DNA from: Bog-159 sp963818855
GTDB taxonomy: Bacteria; Acidobacteriota; Terriglobia; Bryobacterales; Bryobacteraceae
Length of the DNA stretch: 64,000 nt
Direction: 5' to 3'
Assembly (NCBI GenBank): GCA_963818855.1
Contig: CAWFUH010000017.1
Span: 434,001-498,000 of the forward strand
A program made the translations under genes and the position numbers. The notes under the pieces were generated by a model. It saw nothing but the letters and a program-made list of their open reading frames with translations. It was not told where the DNA came from and made no database searches. How positions within the stretch are numbered: the stretch's first letter is position 1; each line of letters opens with the position of its first letter. Shown here one piece after another: positions 46,455 through 55,919 of this stretch.

Positions 46455-48374
46455 CTACTCCATCACCAGCACGCGAATCTGCGACCCATCGGGTCCACCG
46501 CGAAATACCCGTTCCGTGGCCTTCTTGAAATCCGATGGCTTGGCATTCGGTATATCCAGAAATTGCTGCGGATTCCGATCCACCAAAGGGAACCATGAAC
46601 TTTGGACCTGCACCATGATGCGGTGGCCCGCGCGGAAAGTGTGGAACACATCCGGCATCCAGTACTCAATCTTCTCCTGTTTACCTGGCGTAAATGGCGC
46701 CGGCTTAGAGAGGCTGTTGCGAAACTTGCCGCGGAATGGCTCGCCCCGGACCAGTTGCTGATAGCCACCCATGTAGACTTCTTTCACGTTGGGATCCGGA
46801 TCGGGGTAATCGTCGGGGTAAACATCGATCAGCTTTACGACGAAGTCCGAGTCAGTGCCGGTTGTCGAGACGCGCAGCCGCGGCGTCACGGGTCCCGCAA
46901 TGGTGACATCGTGCGCGAGTGATTCGGTTTCATAGGTCAGCACGTCGGGCCGCGTGGAGGCGAAGCGCTGGTCGAATGTCATGTAATCAACGGGCATCCC
47001 CAAGCCCGGAGCGGGATCACCGATGGAGGGCACCGGCTTGTTGGGGTCGCTCGGATACTCGTCGAAGCTGGAGGTTGGCGGAGCATCAAAAGACAGTTTC
47101 CCTTCGGCGTCGAAATAGAGCGAGCGCGCTGTCGCATTCTTAGGAGGCCAGGCGTCGAAGCGGTGCCACTCGTCGCGGCCCGTTTCAAAGAGAAACGCCT
47201 TGGGAACCGCGCCTTCCGCACCGGCCTTCAGCCCGTTGCCCTTGCCCTTCAGGTTCTGCACAAAAAACGGCAGTTCGATGTTCTCCGCAAAATATTCGGC
47301 GGTATTCGAATTGAAGGTCAAGTTGCCCAGGGTGTCTCCGCGATCGCGAGCCCAGCCGCCGTGGCGCCACGGTCCCATGACCAAAGTATCCGGAGCGCGC
47401 GCGCCATTCGTTTCGAGCGAGTTAAACAGCTTGATGGGTCCGGCGAGATCCTCGGCGTCAAACCAACCGCCGACCCACATGACCGCTGGAGTCACATTTT
47501 TCATGTGCGGCGCCTGCGCGCGGGTCTGCCAGTATTCGTCGTAGGAAGTGTGTTTGATGGTGTCGTCCCAGTAGACGTTGGTGTGTTTGAGGTATTTCTC
47601 ATTGGCATTGGACAACGGGCCCATACGCAGGAAGAAATCGTATGCGTCCATGGTGCCTACGTCCAAAGGGACGGACGGTGTGGGCCGCTCGGGATCGTCT
47701 TTGCGGGGCAGAAACCGCGAATAGAAGCGGAAATTCGCAGCCAAGTGAAACGCCCCGTTGTGATAGCCGTCGTCGCCGTTGCCCACGTCGCCCATGGGAG
47801 CCTGTGGGGACACGGCTTTCAGCGCCGGGTGCGAGTCGATCAGACCATGCGCGGCGAAGAAGCCGGGATAGGAGATGCCCCACATCCCGACCTTCCCGTT
47901 GTTGTTCGGGACGTTTTTTACCAGCCAGTCGACGGTGTCCCATGTGTCGGTACTCTCGTCGGTGTCCTTTGGGCCATCGTAGTGCGTCTTATGGGGGCGC
48001 ACGTCCACAAAGACGCCTTCGGACATGTAGCGGCCACGCACATCTTCATAAGCGAAAATGAAGGCCTCCTTTTCCGCAGCCATAGACGGGCCCACCTGCG
48101 TCTTGTAGTTGTCGGCGCCGTACGGTCCGACGTTGTACGGTGTGCGCTGCATGATGATGGGATACGGTTGGGATGCATCCTTGGGAACGTAGACCGCGGC
48201 AAACAAGCGCACGCCGTCGCGCATGGGAATCCGGTATTCGTATTTGGTGTAGTGCGCCAGCGTGTAAGCTAAAGACGTGCGTTCGGCATCCGTGAGGGGT
48301 TTCTTAATCAACGGTTGGGCCGACAGGACCGCCGCAGAGAACAACAGGCTGAAGGTAGCTGAGTTTCGCTTCAT
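46455..48374 (-). CDS. Secreted CocE/NonD-family S15 hydrolase (alpha-amino acid ester hydrolase-like)
   Basis: 639 residues with signal peptide MKRNSATFSLLFSAAVLSAQ. The alpha/beta-hydrolase has catalytic Ser168 in VGMWGISYPGF, Asp in VGGWFDAEDLAGP and His in GPWRHGGW. The C-terminal jelly-roll domain (SLAHDVTIAGPVTPRLRVSTTGTDSDFVVKLIDV) completes the X-Pro dipeptidyl-peptidase S15/CocE architecture. Close relatives cleave or transfer alpha-amino acyl groups of esters and beta-lactams. Substrate here is not known. It converges on the ADOP permease gene and stands alone on its strand. Confidence 0.9.
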   Translation of the reverse strand: MKRNSATFSLLFSAAVLSAQPLIKKPLTDAERTSLAYTLAHYTKYEYRIPMRDGVRLFAAVYVPKDASQPYPIIMQRTPYNVGPYGADNYKTQVGPSMAAEKEAFIFAYEDVRGRYMSEGVFVDVRPHKTHYDGPKDTDESTDTWDTVDWLVKNVPNNNGKVGMWGISYPGFFAAHGLIDSHPALKAVSPQAPMGDVGNGDDGYHNGAFHLAANFRFYSRFLPRKDDPERPTPSVPLDVGTMDAYDFFLRMGPLSNANEKYLKHTNVYWDDTIKHTSYDEYWQTRAQAPHMKNVTPAVMWVGGWFDAEDLAGPIKLFNSLETNGARAPDTLVMGPWRHGGWARDRGDTLGNLTFNSNTAEYFAENIELPFFVQNLKGKGNGLKAGAEGAVPKAFLFETGRDEWHRFDAWPPKNATARSLYFDAEGKLSFDAPPTSSFDEYPSDPNKPVPSIGDPAPGLGMPVDYMTFDQRFASTRPDVLTYETESLAHDVTIAGPVTPRLRVSTTGTDSDFVVKLIDVYPDDYPDPDPNVKEVYMGGYQQLVRGEPFRGKFRNSLSKPAPFTPGKQEKIEYWMPDVFHTFRAGHRIMVQVQSSWFPLVDRNPQQFLDIPNAKPSDFKKATERVFRGGPDGSQIRVLVME

Positions 48375-48454
48375 AGTGCGGAGTTTACCCAGAATACCAA
48401 ATCACAGTTGAGTACCACCCTCAGCCAGGGACGCGGTGTGCCTGTGGCGGAAGT

Positions 48455-49897
48455 ATGATGAGAGCAGCCATGCAAAGATTAGCGATCACGTTCTTACTGG
48501 CAGCCCTTACTTTTCCCGTGCGCTCGACTGCCGCGGACTGGCCGCGCTTCCGGGGACCGAACGGCGCCGGAGTCGCGGAAACCCCGACGCTGCCGGACAG
48601 CATCGGACCGGACAAGCATGTGGTGTGGAAGACCGCGCTGCCGCCCGGCCACTCTTCTCCGGTGATCAGCGGCAGCCGTATCTTTCTTACGGCGTTCGAG
48701 GGAGACAAGCTCTTCACCATCGCGCTCGATCGCGGCAGCGGAAAGATCCTGTGGCGCCGCGAATCTCCGCGCGACCGTCATGAGAAACTGGACGCGCAGA
48801 ACAGCCCGTCATCGCCGACTCCCGTGGCGGACGGTCACAACGTTTACATCTTTTTCCCGGATTACGGGCTGATCTCCTATACCTTCGAGGGCCAGGAACG
48901 CTGGCGCACCCGGCTGGGACCGTTCGACAACATGTATGGCATGGGTGTGTCGCCGATACTCGCCGGCGACAAGGTGGTTTTGATCTGCGACCAGATGCGC
49001 GACTCGTTTGCCGCCGCGTTTTCGCAAGCCGACGGCCAGCAGGCTTGGAAGACGCCGCGGCCGCAAGCGCTCAGCGGACACTCCACGCCGGTTGTGTACC
49101 AGCCGCAAGGCGCGCACGCCGGTATCGAGATCATTGCGCCAGGTTCATTCCGGCTGGATGCCTACGATATCGCGACGGGCAAGAGCGTCTGGTGGGTGAA
49201 CGGCCTGGCTTCGGAAATGAAATCGGTGCCCGTGCTCGATGGCGACACGATTTATATCAACGGCTTCAATTCAGGTTTCAACGATCCCGGTAGGCATGTG
49301 GAGATTCCCGCGTTTGCGGATGCGCTGGCGAAATACGATATCAACCATGACGGCGCGCTGCAGCAAGCCGAACTACCCGAGGGTCCCATGCGCGAATTTT
49401 TTCCGTTCGAAGACACCAACCACGACGGAAAACTGGACGAACCCGAATGGAAATCTTTCCAGGCGGTGATGGCCGCGGAGAACGGCCTGCTGGCGCTCAA
49501 TGCGGGCGGCGCCGGCGACATGACCCCCACGGCGCTGCGCTGGAAGTATCAAAGCAAGGTGCCGCAACTCCCCTCCACGCTGCTCTACCGTGGAGTGATC
49601 TACATGATCAATGATGGCGGCATTCTCACGACCATCGATCCGGCAAATGGACATGCGTTCAAGCAGGGCCGTCTGCGCGGCGCGATAGATAAGTATTATG
49701 CCTCGCCGGTGGCGGCCGACGGCAAAGTGTTTTTCGTTGGCAACTCCGGCGTGGTCACGATCCTGAAAGCCGGTCCGGATCAGGAGATTCTGTCGGTAGA
49801 CGAACTGGACGACGAGTGCTTTGCCACTCCGGCGATTGCCGATGGGCGCATTTATATCCGCACTCGCGGCATGCTCTATTGTTTCGGCTTGTCATGA
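48455..49897 (+). CDS. Secreted PQQ-like beta-propeller protein with EF-hands
   Basis: 480 residues from ATG 48455; ATG 48470 (MQRLAITFLL) is equally good. Signal peptide LAITFLLAALTFPVRSTAA. The start WPRFRGPNGAGVAETPTLPD is typical of the planctomycete/acidobacterial PQQ-like family, and repeats of the type SPVISGSRIFLTAFEGDKLFTIALDRGSGKILWR form an eight-bladed-like propeller. Two calcium EF-hand loops are inserted: DINHDGALQQAE and DTNHDGKLDEPE. No cofactor-binding Trp-dock is clearly seen, so it may be a binding protein. The next gene starts within its stop codon. Confidence 0.87.
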   Translation: MMRAAMQRLAITFLLAALTFPVRSTAADWPRFRGPNGAGVAETPTLPDSIGPDKHVVWKTALPPGHSSPVISGSRIFLTAFEGDKLFTIALDRGSGKILWRRESPRDRHEKLDAQNSPSSPTPVADGHNVYIFFPDYGLISYTFEGQERWRTRLGPFDNMYGMGVSPILAGDKVVLICDQMRDSFAAAFSQADGQQAWKTPRPQALSGHSTPVVYQPQGAHAGIEIIAPGSFRLDAYDIATGKSVWWVNGLASEMKSVPVLDGDTIYINGFNSGFNDPGRHVEIPAFADALAKYDINHDGALQQAELPEGPMREFFPFEDTNHDGKLDEPEWKSFQAVMAAENGLLALNAGGAGDMTPTALRWKYQSKVPQLPSTLLYRGVIYMINDGGILTTIDPANGHAFKQGRLRGAIDKYYASPVAADGKVFFVGNSGVVTILKAGPDQEILSVDELDDECFATPAIADGRIYIRTRGMLYCFGLS

Positions 49898-50322
49898 AGT
49901 CGTCACTGGTTCTCTTTTTGAGTCTTTCGCTCGCGGCGTGCGGCGTCCACAGCGTGGCGGACTCTGCCGACGATCTGAAAGCCTGGCAGGGCACCTGGAC
50001 CCTGGCCGACAGTACTTACAATGGCCAGACTATAAAGGCCGATCTGCAGTGGATAGTCGAGGGCGACCACTACAAGATCCGCTACAACCAGACGCTGGAT
50101 ATCGTACCCATTAAACTCACGCTGGACGCCAGCCAGAAGCATCTGGATGCGGTACACCACGAGACTCCCAAGGGGACTTATGGAGGAACCTTTAAGGGCC
50201 TTTACGAGGTAAGCGGCAATTCCCTGACGGTGTGCTTAGATCTTACCGGCAGGCGGTACCCCAAGTCGTTCGATGCGCCGCCCGGCTCCCAGCTCGTGGT
50301 GTACCGATTCAAGCGGCAGTGA
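49894..50322 (+). CDS. Small lipoprotein (TIGR03067-like)
   Basis: 142 residues from ATG 49894, which overlaps the previous stop (ATGA). Lipobox LSLAAC at residues ~11-16 marks a lipoprotein; the longer frame from 49816 is spurious. The mature part (DDLKAWQGTWTLADSTYNGQTIK ... HYKIRYNQTLDIVPIKLTLDAS ... GTYGGTFKGLYEVSGNSLTVCLD) follows the TIGR03067 pattern common in planctomycetes and acidobacteria, probably a beta-barrel ligand binder. It is coupled to the PQQ-like gene. Confidence 0.8.
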   Translation: MKSSLVLFLSLSLAACGVHSVADSADDLKAWQGTWTLADSTYNGQTIKADLQWIVEGDHYKIRYNQTLDIVPIKLTLDASQKHLDAVHHETPKGTYGGTFKGLYEVSGNSLTVCLDLTGRRYPKSFDAPPGSQLVVYRFKRQ

Positions 50323-50323
50323 G

Positions 50324-50656
50324 TCAGGTCTCGCTGGCGGATGGCCCGGAGCCGCAACCTCCGCGCATGCCTTGCCGGAACCGTTCCCGCTCTTCCGGTG
50401 TCAAGGACTCCCAGCGATCCGCTTTGTGGCGGCGGAAATTGGATTTATGGGAGTCGTGGAATCCAAATCCGCCGAACAGGATGCGGCACAGCGCCAGCAT
50501 TCCGAGCGCTTGCCAGAAGGTGATCAGGTGCCAGCCGAATAGCGGGGGCAGCAGCCAATTCCACAGGTGCTGCACTATTTCGCCGCCGAGGGCGATGAAT
50601 AGCAGCAGGGCCAGAATGGCCAGCGGAGCCAGGAGAATCAACTTCTTTTTTTTCAT
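50324..50656 (-). CDS. Small membrane protein downstream of ECF sigma gene
   Basis: 110 residues from ATG 50656, with GAGGAACT upstream. After KKKK a long hydrophobic region gives two helices (LILLAPLAILALLLFIALGG; HLITFWQALGMLALCRILFGGFGF). The C-terminal soluble tail (SLTPEERERFRQGMRGGCG) resembles the tail of periplasmic-stress sensor proteins. The gene starts 10 bp after the sigma factor stop and is likely its partner; a sensory or anti-sigma role is inference. Confidence 0.7.
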   Translation of the reverse strand: MKKKKLILLAPLAILALLLFIALGGEIVQHLWNWLLPPLFGWHLITFWQALGMLALCRILFGGFGFHDSHKSNFRRHKADRWESLTPEERERFRQGMRGGCGSGPSASET

Positions 50657-50666
50657 GTTCAGTTCC

Positions 50667-51251
50667 TCATGCTTTCGTAAATTCGTCGTAGACGCTTTGC
50701 AGCCGCTGGCGCAGGCGCAGCACCGCATAGCGTTTGCGTGAGAGCAACGTATTCACGCTCACACCGGTTTCGGCGGCAATCTCCTTGAAGCTGCGCCCTT
50801 CGAGCTCGTGCGCCACAAACACCTCGCGCTGTTCCTCCGGCAGGTCGTGGAGCGCCAATCGGAGTTCATTGAGAAGCAAGCGGCGGGCATAAAGCGCCGC
50901 CGGTCCGGCGTCGGGCGAGGGCAACAGGTCTTCGAAGCGCAGCAGCTCGTCGTCCTCGTCCACGATGGCACTGTCGCTGAAGCTCACCGGCTTCTTCTTG
51001 CGGAAGAGATCCGTGATGCGATTGCGCGCCACGCGAAACAGCCACGCAGTGACGTGCTCGATCGGCATCAGCAGGCGGTTGGCTTCCACCAGTTCGTAAA
51101 AGACATCCTGCAGGATGTCCTCCGCGTCGCGTGGATCGGGCACCCGACGGCGAATGAAGTTGCGCAGCCGGGATTGCTCCCGCTTGAGCACATCGGAGAT
51201 CCGCTGGTCCTGTTCGAGTGCCATCTGCTCCAGGCTCACCACGTACGTCAC
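50667..51251 (-). CDS. ECF-family RNA polymerase sigma factor
   Basis: 194 residues. Region 2: RLRNFIRRRVPDPRDAEDILQDVFYELVE and HVTAWLFRVARNRITDLFRKKK; region 4: LHDLPEEQREVFVAHELEGRSFKEIAAETGVSVNTLLSRKRYAVLRLRQRL. It is a complete group-IV sigma factor. A small two-helix membrane protein gene follows by 10 bp and is a candidate regulator. The family of stresses it serves cannot be read from the sequence. Confidence 0.93.
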   Translation of the reverse strand: MTYVVSLEQMALEQDQRISDVLKREQSRLRNFIRRRVPDPRDAEDILQDVFYELVEANRLLMPIEHVTAWLFRVARNRITDLFRKKKPVSFSDSAIVDEDDELLRFEDLLPSPDAGPAALYARRLLLNELRLALHDLPEEQREVFVAHELEGRSFKEIAAETGVSVNTLLSRKRYAVLRLRQRLQSVYDEFTKA

Positions 51252-51301
51252 CTACGGTTATAGACGAATTATGGGGTGCGGATATTGTAAGCAGCGATGC
51301 A

Positions 51302-51344
51302 GGCGGGTCTGGAGACCCGCCGCAGACCTGGAGGTCTGCCCCAC
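51302..51344 (+). repeat. Twin-hairpin repeat, family B copy 4
   Basis: GCGGGTC TGGA GACCCGC then GCAGACC TGGA GGTCTGC, tail CCCAC. It lies between the divergent sigma factor and acyl-CoA synthetase genes. Confidence 0.8.
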
Positions 51345-51369
51345 GCGATCGTGTACAGTTAGGATGTAA

Positions 51370-53043
51370 ATGAATGCCGGCGCTGAATTTCTTAAGGCTC
51401 GCGATTTTCTGCTGACGCATCGCACTGATTACGAGTTCGCTTACCGGCACTTCCAGTGGCCGCGCCTCGGCGAATTCAATTGGGCGCTGGACTATTTCGA
51501 TTCGCTGGCGGCGGGCAACACCGGGACCGCCCTGTGGGTGGTGGACGAATCCGGCGCGGAATTCCGGGTCAGCTTCGCGGAGATGTCGCATCGTTCCAAC
51601 CAAGTCGCGCAATTCCTGCGCGAGCTGGGCGTGCGCCGGGGCGATCACATACTGCTGATGCTGGGCAACGAAATCGCGCTGTGGGAGACGCTGTTGGCGG
51701 CTTGCAAGCTGGGAGCGGTGGTGATTCCCGCAGCCACGCTGCTGTCTCCGGAGGATCTCGCGGACCGCCTGGATCGCGGCGACGTCCGGCACGTGATCGC
51801 GGGTCACGCGCACACAGGCAAGTTCGCGGGCCTCGGCGGGGAATATACGCGCATCTGTGCCGGCGGCGAGGCCGCGGGATGGCATTCGCTCGCAGAGGCG
51901 CACCGGCAGAGCGGCGTGTTCACATCAGAAGACGTGACGCGCGCCAGCGATCCGTTGCTGCTCTATTTCACCTCGGGCACTACGGCTAAGCCCAAGCTGG
52001 TGCGCCATTCGCACCAGAGCTATCCCGCCGGCCATTTATCTACCATGTATTGGATCGGGTTGCAGCCCGGCGATGTGCACTGGAACATCAGCACACCCGG
52101 GTGGGCGAAGCATGCATGGAGTTGTTGGTTCGCACCTTGGAATGCGGGGGCCACGGTTTTCGCTTATAACTATGCGCGCTTTAATGCCAAGGCAGTGCTT
52201 TCCATGTTGTCGCGCCGGCCCATCACCACACTGTGCGCGCCGCCCACCGTCTGGCGCATGCTGGTGCAGGAGAAGCTCGCGGATTATCCGGTAAGTTTGC
52301 GGGAGGCGGTCTCGGCGGGCGAGCCCTTGAATCCGGAAGTGGTAGAGCGGGTGCAAGCCGCCTGGGGCATCACCATACGCGATGGCTTCGGGCAGACGGA
52401 GACTACCGCGGTGGCCGGCAACCCACCGGGGCAGCGTGTACAGCCCGGTTCGATGGGCCGCGTGCTGCCGGGCTACCGAATCGAACTGCTGGACGACGCC
52501 GGCCAGCCCGCGCCGGAGGGCGAGATCTGCCTGAATCTTGCCACGCCGCCCGTCGGGTTGATGCTGGGCTATGGCGGGGCGACCACGCCGGCTGACGCGG
52601 CCGGCGCCGTGCCAGACGGTTACTATCACACCGGCGACCTGGCATGCCGCGACGAAGAGGGTTACATCACTTACATAGGGCGGGTGGATGACGTGTTCAA
52701 GTCGTCGGACTATCGCATCAGCCCGTTCGAACTGGAAAGCGTGTTAGTGCGGCATCCGGCTGTGGCGGAGGCAGGGGTGGTGGGCAGTCCGGACCCGGTG
52801 CGGCACGCCGTTCCGAAAGCGTTTGTGCTGCTGGCACCCGGCTATGTCGCGAGCGCAGAGCTGGCGCGCGGCATCTTTCAATTTGTCCGGCAGCAGGTGG
52901 CGCCGTATAAGCGCATACGCCGCTTGGAATTCGCGGAACTGCCGAAGACTGTCTCGGGCAAGATTCGCCGCGCTCAGTTGCGCACCAGCGGAGCGCCGGA
53001 AGCCGGGCGGGAGTTTCGCGAGGAAGAGTTTCCGGAAAATTAA
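51370..53043 (+). CDS. AMP-forming acyl-CoA synthetase (MACS/benzoate-CoA ligase-like)
   Basis: 557 residues. Adenylate-forming motifs: A3 LLLYFTSGTTAKPKLVRHSHQSY, A5 GFGQTETTAVAG, A7 GYYHTGDLACRDEEGYITYIGRVDDVFKSSDYRISPFELES and A10 PKTVSGKIRR. The PWxxGATVFAY and WNISTPGWAKHAW segments place it with medium-chain and aryl acyl-CoA synthetases. It activates a carboxylic acid to its CoA thioester with ATP. Benzoate is a plausible substrate because boxBC lie 32 kb away, but that is inference from family and context only. Its stop overlaps the convergent infC stop. Confidence 0.9.
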   Translation: MNAGAEFLKARDFLLTHRTDYEFAYRHFQWPRLGEFNWALDYFDSLAAGNTGTALWVVDESGAEFRVSFAEMSHRSNQVAQFLRELGVRRGDHILLMLGNEIALWETLLAACKLGAVVIPAATLLSPEDLADRLDRGDVRHVIAGHAHTGKFAGLGGEYTRICAGGEAAGWHSLAEAHRQSGVFTSEDVTRASDPLLLYFTSGTTAKPKLVRHSHQSYPAGHLSTMYWIGLQPGDVHWNISTPGWAKHAWSCWFAPWNAGATVFAYNYARFNAKAVLSMLSRRPITTLCAPPTVWRMLVQEKLADYPVSLREAVSAGEPLNPEVVERVQAAWGITIRDGFGQTETTAVAGNPPGQRVQPGSMGRVLPGYRIELLDDAGQPAPEGEICLNLATPPVGLMLGYGGATTPADAAGAVPDGYYHTGDLACRDEEGYITYIGRVDDVFKSSDYRISPFELESVLVRHPAVAEAGVVGSPDPVRHAVPKAFVLLAPGYVASAELARGIFQFVRQQVAPYKRIRRLEFAELPKTVSGKIRRAQLRTSGAPEAGREFREEEFPEN

Positions 53044-53591
53044 ACTTTCACCGACTTCGTGGGGCTGATCAGAATATGCGCGTTGCGGCCTTCCATGCGC
53101 GGCACGCTTTCGGCCGTGCCAAAGGCGGTCAAGTCCGCGGCGAAGCGCGCGAGCAGTTTGCGGCCCAAGTCGGCGTGGGCGATTTCCCGCCCGCGGAACT
53201 GCACTACCGCTTTCACACGATTGCCCTCCTGCAGAAAACGGATGGCATGGTTCTTCTTGAAATCGTAATCGTGATCGTCGGTATTGGGGCGGAACTTGAG
53301 TTCCTTTACCTGCACCACATGCTGCTTTTTCTTGGCTTCGTGCTGCTTTTTCTTTTGCTCGTATTGGTAATGGCCGTAGTCTACCGCTTTGGCCACCGGA
53401 GGCACGGCGGTCGGCGATACGACCACCAGATCGAGGCCCATCTCCTGCGCTTTGCGCAGAGCCGCTGCCGTGGGCATGATCTCGACGGTGCCATCCGGGA
53501 AAACCGCGCGCACTTCGCGGGCGCGAATAGATTCATTCACGTTTTCTCTGCGGGCTGGCCTGCGCGGAGGTAAGTTTCTGCCTGGACCCAT
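53040..53591 (-). CDS. infC: Translation initiation factor IF-3
   Basis: 183 residues. N-domain ENVNESIRAREVRAVFPDGT, the linker helix with basic KKKQHEAKKKQHVVQVKELKFRPNTDDHDY, and C-domain FLQEGNRVKAVVQFRGREIAHADLG are all present. IF-3 binds the 30S subunit and checks initiator tRNA. It starts at ATG here. The usual neighbours rpmI and rplT are absent: a CoA synthetase gene converges on its 3' end, with overlapping stops, so it has been separated from the normal ribosomal operon. Confidence 0.95.
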   Translation of the reverse strand: MGPGRNLPPRRPARRENVNESIRAREVRAVFPDGTVEIMPTAAALRKAQEMGLDLVVVSPTAVPPVAKAVDYGHYQYEQKKKQHEAKKKQHVVQVKELKFRPNTDDHDYDFKKNHAIRFLQEGNRVKAVVQFRGREIAHADLGRKLLARFAADLTAFGTAESVPRMEGRNAHILISPTKSVKV

Positions 53592-53928
53592 GTATGCTTA
53601 TTGAACGTTGGCCTTAGGATTTGTCGCGGGCGCGGCATACCACCTGCAACGCGAACGCGCGCCGGATGGTCGAAGGAAATCGTGGATAGAGGTTAAAACC
53701 AATCGAAATTCGCTGTCTTCACATAGTGTACTGCCAACCCAGGCGATTTGTCTAGCTTTTCTTGCAGCGGATTTTCTTGCAGCGGCTGGCGGTAGTGTAG
53801 AGTGATGATGCGATGCCTGGCTGGCATGGTGTAGGCCCCGATGCCGATTCCCTCCTCGGGCGAGGACCCGCCGCTGATCGAATTACGGACGCTGTTCGCC
53901 GGCCAGGATTGGCGCTAGAATCGTCGCT
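53592..53928. other. Intergenic region upstream of infC with 15-bp tandem repeat
   Basis: A 337-bp space between divergent infC and the S9 peptidase gene. It holds a tandem repeat (TTTTCTTGCAGCGGA at 53757-53771 and TTTTCTTGCAGCGGC at 53772-53786). No coding sequence is convincing; promoters of both genes must lie here. Confidence 0.5.
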
Positions 53929-55869
53929 ATGTCGCGACGCCTTGCCCCCATTCTGTTCCTCGCCTTTGCCGTCCTTCTGCCGGGCGCGGAACCTTCGCTT
54001 CCGGTGCCGTCCAATCTTACGGCGGAGCAGATTCCGCCGATCCCCGCGAGCCTGATGGAAGAGCTTGCGCCTTACAACGAATCGCGCACCGCCACGTTGA
54101 TCGACTGGCATCCGACACGGCGCGAAATGCTGATCTCCACGCGTTTCGGACAGACGCCACAGATCCATCGCGTCCTCGTACCCGGCGGTGCCCGCACGCA
54201 ACTGACTTTCTACGCCGATCGCGTGGCCGGGTTGCGCTACCGTCCCGACGGCAGCTCTTTCCTCTTCTCGAAGGACGTCGGTGGCGGCGAGTGGTTTCAG
54301 ATCTACAGCTACGATACGCGCAGCGGCCGCGCCACTCTGCTGACCGATGGCAAGTCCAGGAACTCAGGTGGCCTGTGGTCGCGCGATGGAGCGCATTTCG
54401 CGTTTGCCTCCACGCGCCGCAACGGCCGCGACATGGACATCTACATCGGCGTGCCCGAGCACCCTGAGGAGGCCCGTCGCGTGGTGGAGGCGGACAGCGG
54501 TGGTTGGGAGCCGCAGGATTTTTCGCCGGACGGAAAGTCGCTGGTGGTAGTGCGCGTGGTGTCGGCATACGAGGCGTCGCTGATTCTCGTGGATACAGCG
54601 TCAGGACAACAAACCGCACTCACGCCGCGCCAGGCGGGCCTGTCTTTCCGCGAGGCCCGCTTTGCGCCGGACGGCAAGAGCGTCTATGTGCTCACCAATC
54701 AGGATTCCGATTTCGAGCAGCTCGCCGCGATCGACATGGCGACGCATCGCGTCAGCATCCTGCGGCCCGGTTTGAAGTGGGATGTCACCTCGTTCGATGT
54801 CACGCGCGACGGCCGGCGCATCGCTTACATCGTGAACGAGAACGGCTCGGACACGCTGCACGTAATGGACGCGGCTACGCGCCTGGAGTCACCGCTGCCA
54901 AAGCTGCCGTACGGCAGTATCGGCGGTGTGCGGTGGCATGCGAATGGGCACGACCTGGGGTTCACCATCACATCGGCGCGCACACCATCCGATGTCTACT
55001 CCCTTAATATCGGCGGCGATATCGAGAGTGGCAAGCTGGATCGCTGGACCTACAGCGAGACCGGCGGCCTAAATGCGTCGCAATTCTCCGAGCCGGAGCT
55101 GATTCAATGGAGGTCATTCGACGGGCTGACGATTTCAGGATTTCTGTACCGGCCGCCCGGGCGGTTCACGGGACCGCGGCCGGTGATCGTCAATATTCAT
55201 GGCGGTCCGGAGGGACAGTTTCAACCGGGGTATTTGGGAGCCCTCAATTACCTCTTGAATGAACTGGGAACGGCGCTGATTTTTCCAAATGTCCGCGGCT
55301 CGACCGGCTACGGAAAGACGTTTTTGAACCTGGATAATGGGCGCAAGCGCGAGGATACGGTGAAAGACATCGGCGCGCTGCTCGACTGGATTGGGGTGCG
55401 ATCGGATCTGGATGCGAAACGCGTTATGGTGACGGGAGGCAGTTACGGCGGGTACATGACTCTGGCCAGCATGACGCATTTCAACGATCGCTTCCGCTGC
55501 GCCGTAGATGTGGTGGGCATTTCGAACTGGATCACGTTTCTGGAACATACTGAAGCGTACCGGCGCGATTTGCGGCGCGTGGAATACGGCGACGAGCGCG
55601 ATCCGGAGATGCGCGCATTCCTTGAATCCATCTCTCCCATGACTCACGTGGGCAACATTACCAAGCCGATGTTCATCGTGGCGGGGCGCAACGATCCGCG
55701 CGTGCCATATACCGAAGGACAGCAGATGACGGCGGCCATCCGGGAGCGCGGCGTGCCGGTGTGGTATCTGCTGGCGGCCGATGAAGGGCATGGGTTCGCC
55801 AAGAAGGGGAACCGGGATTTTCAATTCGCGGCGACGGTGATGTTCATACGGAAGTATTTGCTGGAGTGA
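53929..55869 (+). CDS. Secreted S9 family prolyl oligopeptidase-like peptidase
   Basis: 646 residues with signal peptide MSRRLAPILFLAFAVLLPGA. The N-terminal ~370 residues have WD40/PD40 propeller repeats (LRYRPDGSSFLFSK, GGLWSRDGAHFAFAS, DFSPDGKSLVVVR, ARFAPDGKSVYVLT). The C-terminal alpha/beta-hydrolase has Ser505 in GGSYGGYM, Asp589 in GRNDPRVP and His621 in DEGHGF, the full triad, plus GGPEGQFQPGY. It should cut oligopeptides in the periplasm, probably dipeptidyl or acylaminoacyl type. It stands alone on its strand. Confidence 0.93.
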   Translation: MSRRLAPILFLAFAVLLPGAEPSLPVPSNLTAEQIPPIPASLMEELAPYNESRTATLIDWHPTRREMLISTRFGQTPQIHRVLVPGGARTQLTFYADRVAGLRYRPDGSSFLFSKDVGGGEWFQIYSYDTRSGRATLLTDGKSRNSGGLWSRDGAHFAFASTRRNGRDMDIYIGVPEHPEEARRVVEADSGGWEPQDFSPDGKSLVVVRVVSAYEASLILVDTASGQQTALTPRQAGLSFREARFAPDGKSVYVLTNQDSDFEQLAAIDMATHRVSILRPGLKWDVTSFDVTRDGRRIAYIVNENGSDTLHVMDAATRLESPLPKLPYGSIGGVRWHANGHDLGFTITSARTPSDVYSLNIGGDIESGKLDRWTYSETGGLNASQFSEPELIQWRSFDGLTISGFLYRPPGRFTGPRPVIVNIHGGPEGQFQPGYLGALNYLLNELGTALIFPNVRGSTGYGKTFLNLDNGRKREDTVKDIGALLDWIGVRSDLDAKRVMVTGGSYGGYMTLASMTHFNDRFRCAVDVVGISNWITFLEHTEAYRRDLRRVEYGDERDPEMRAFLESISPMTHVGNITKPMFIVAGRNDPRVPYTEGQQMTAAIRERGVPVWYLLAADEGHGFAKKGNRDFQFAATVMFIRKYLLE

Positions 55870-55919
55870 GTTTTTGCTCAGAACAACGCGTGGCAGGTCA
55901 GCAGCATTTTTGGCACTCG

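Noticed and set aside
53608..53805. 65-codon open frame upstream of the S9 peptidase gene
   Set aside because: Lies in the infC promoter region, lacks a ribosome site and has no recognisable sequence.
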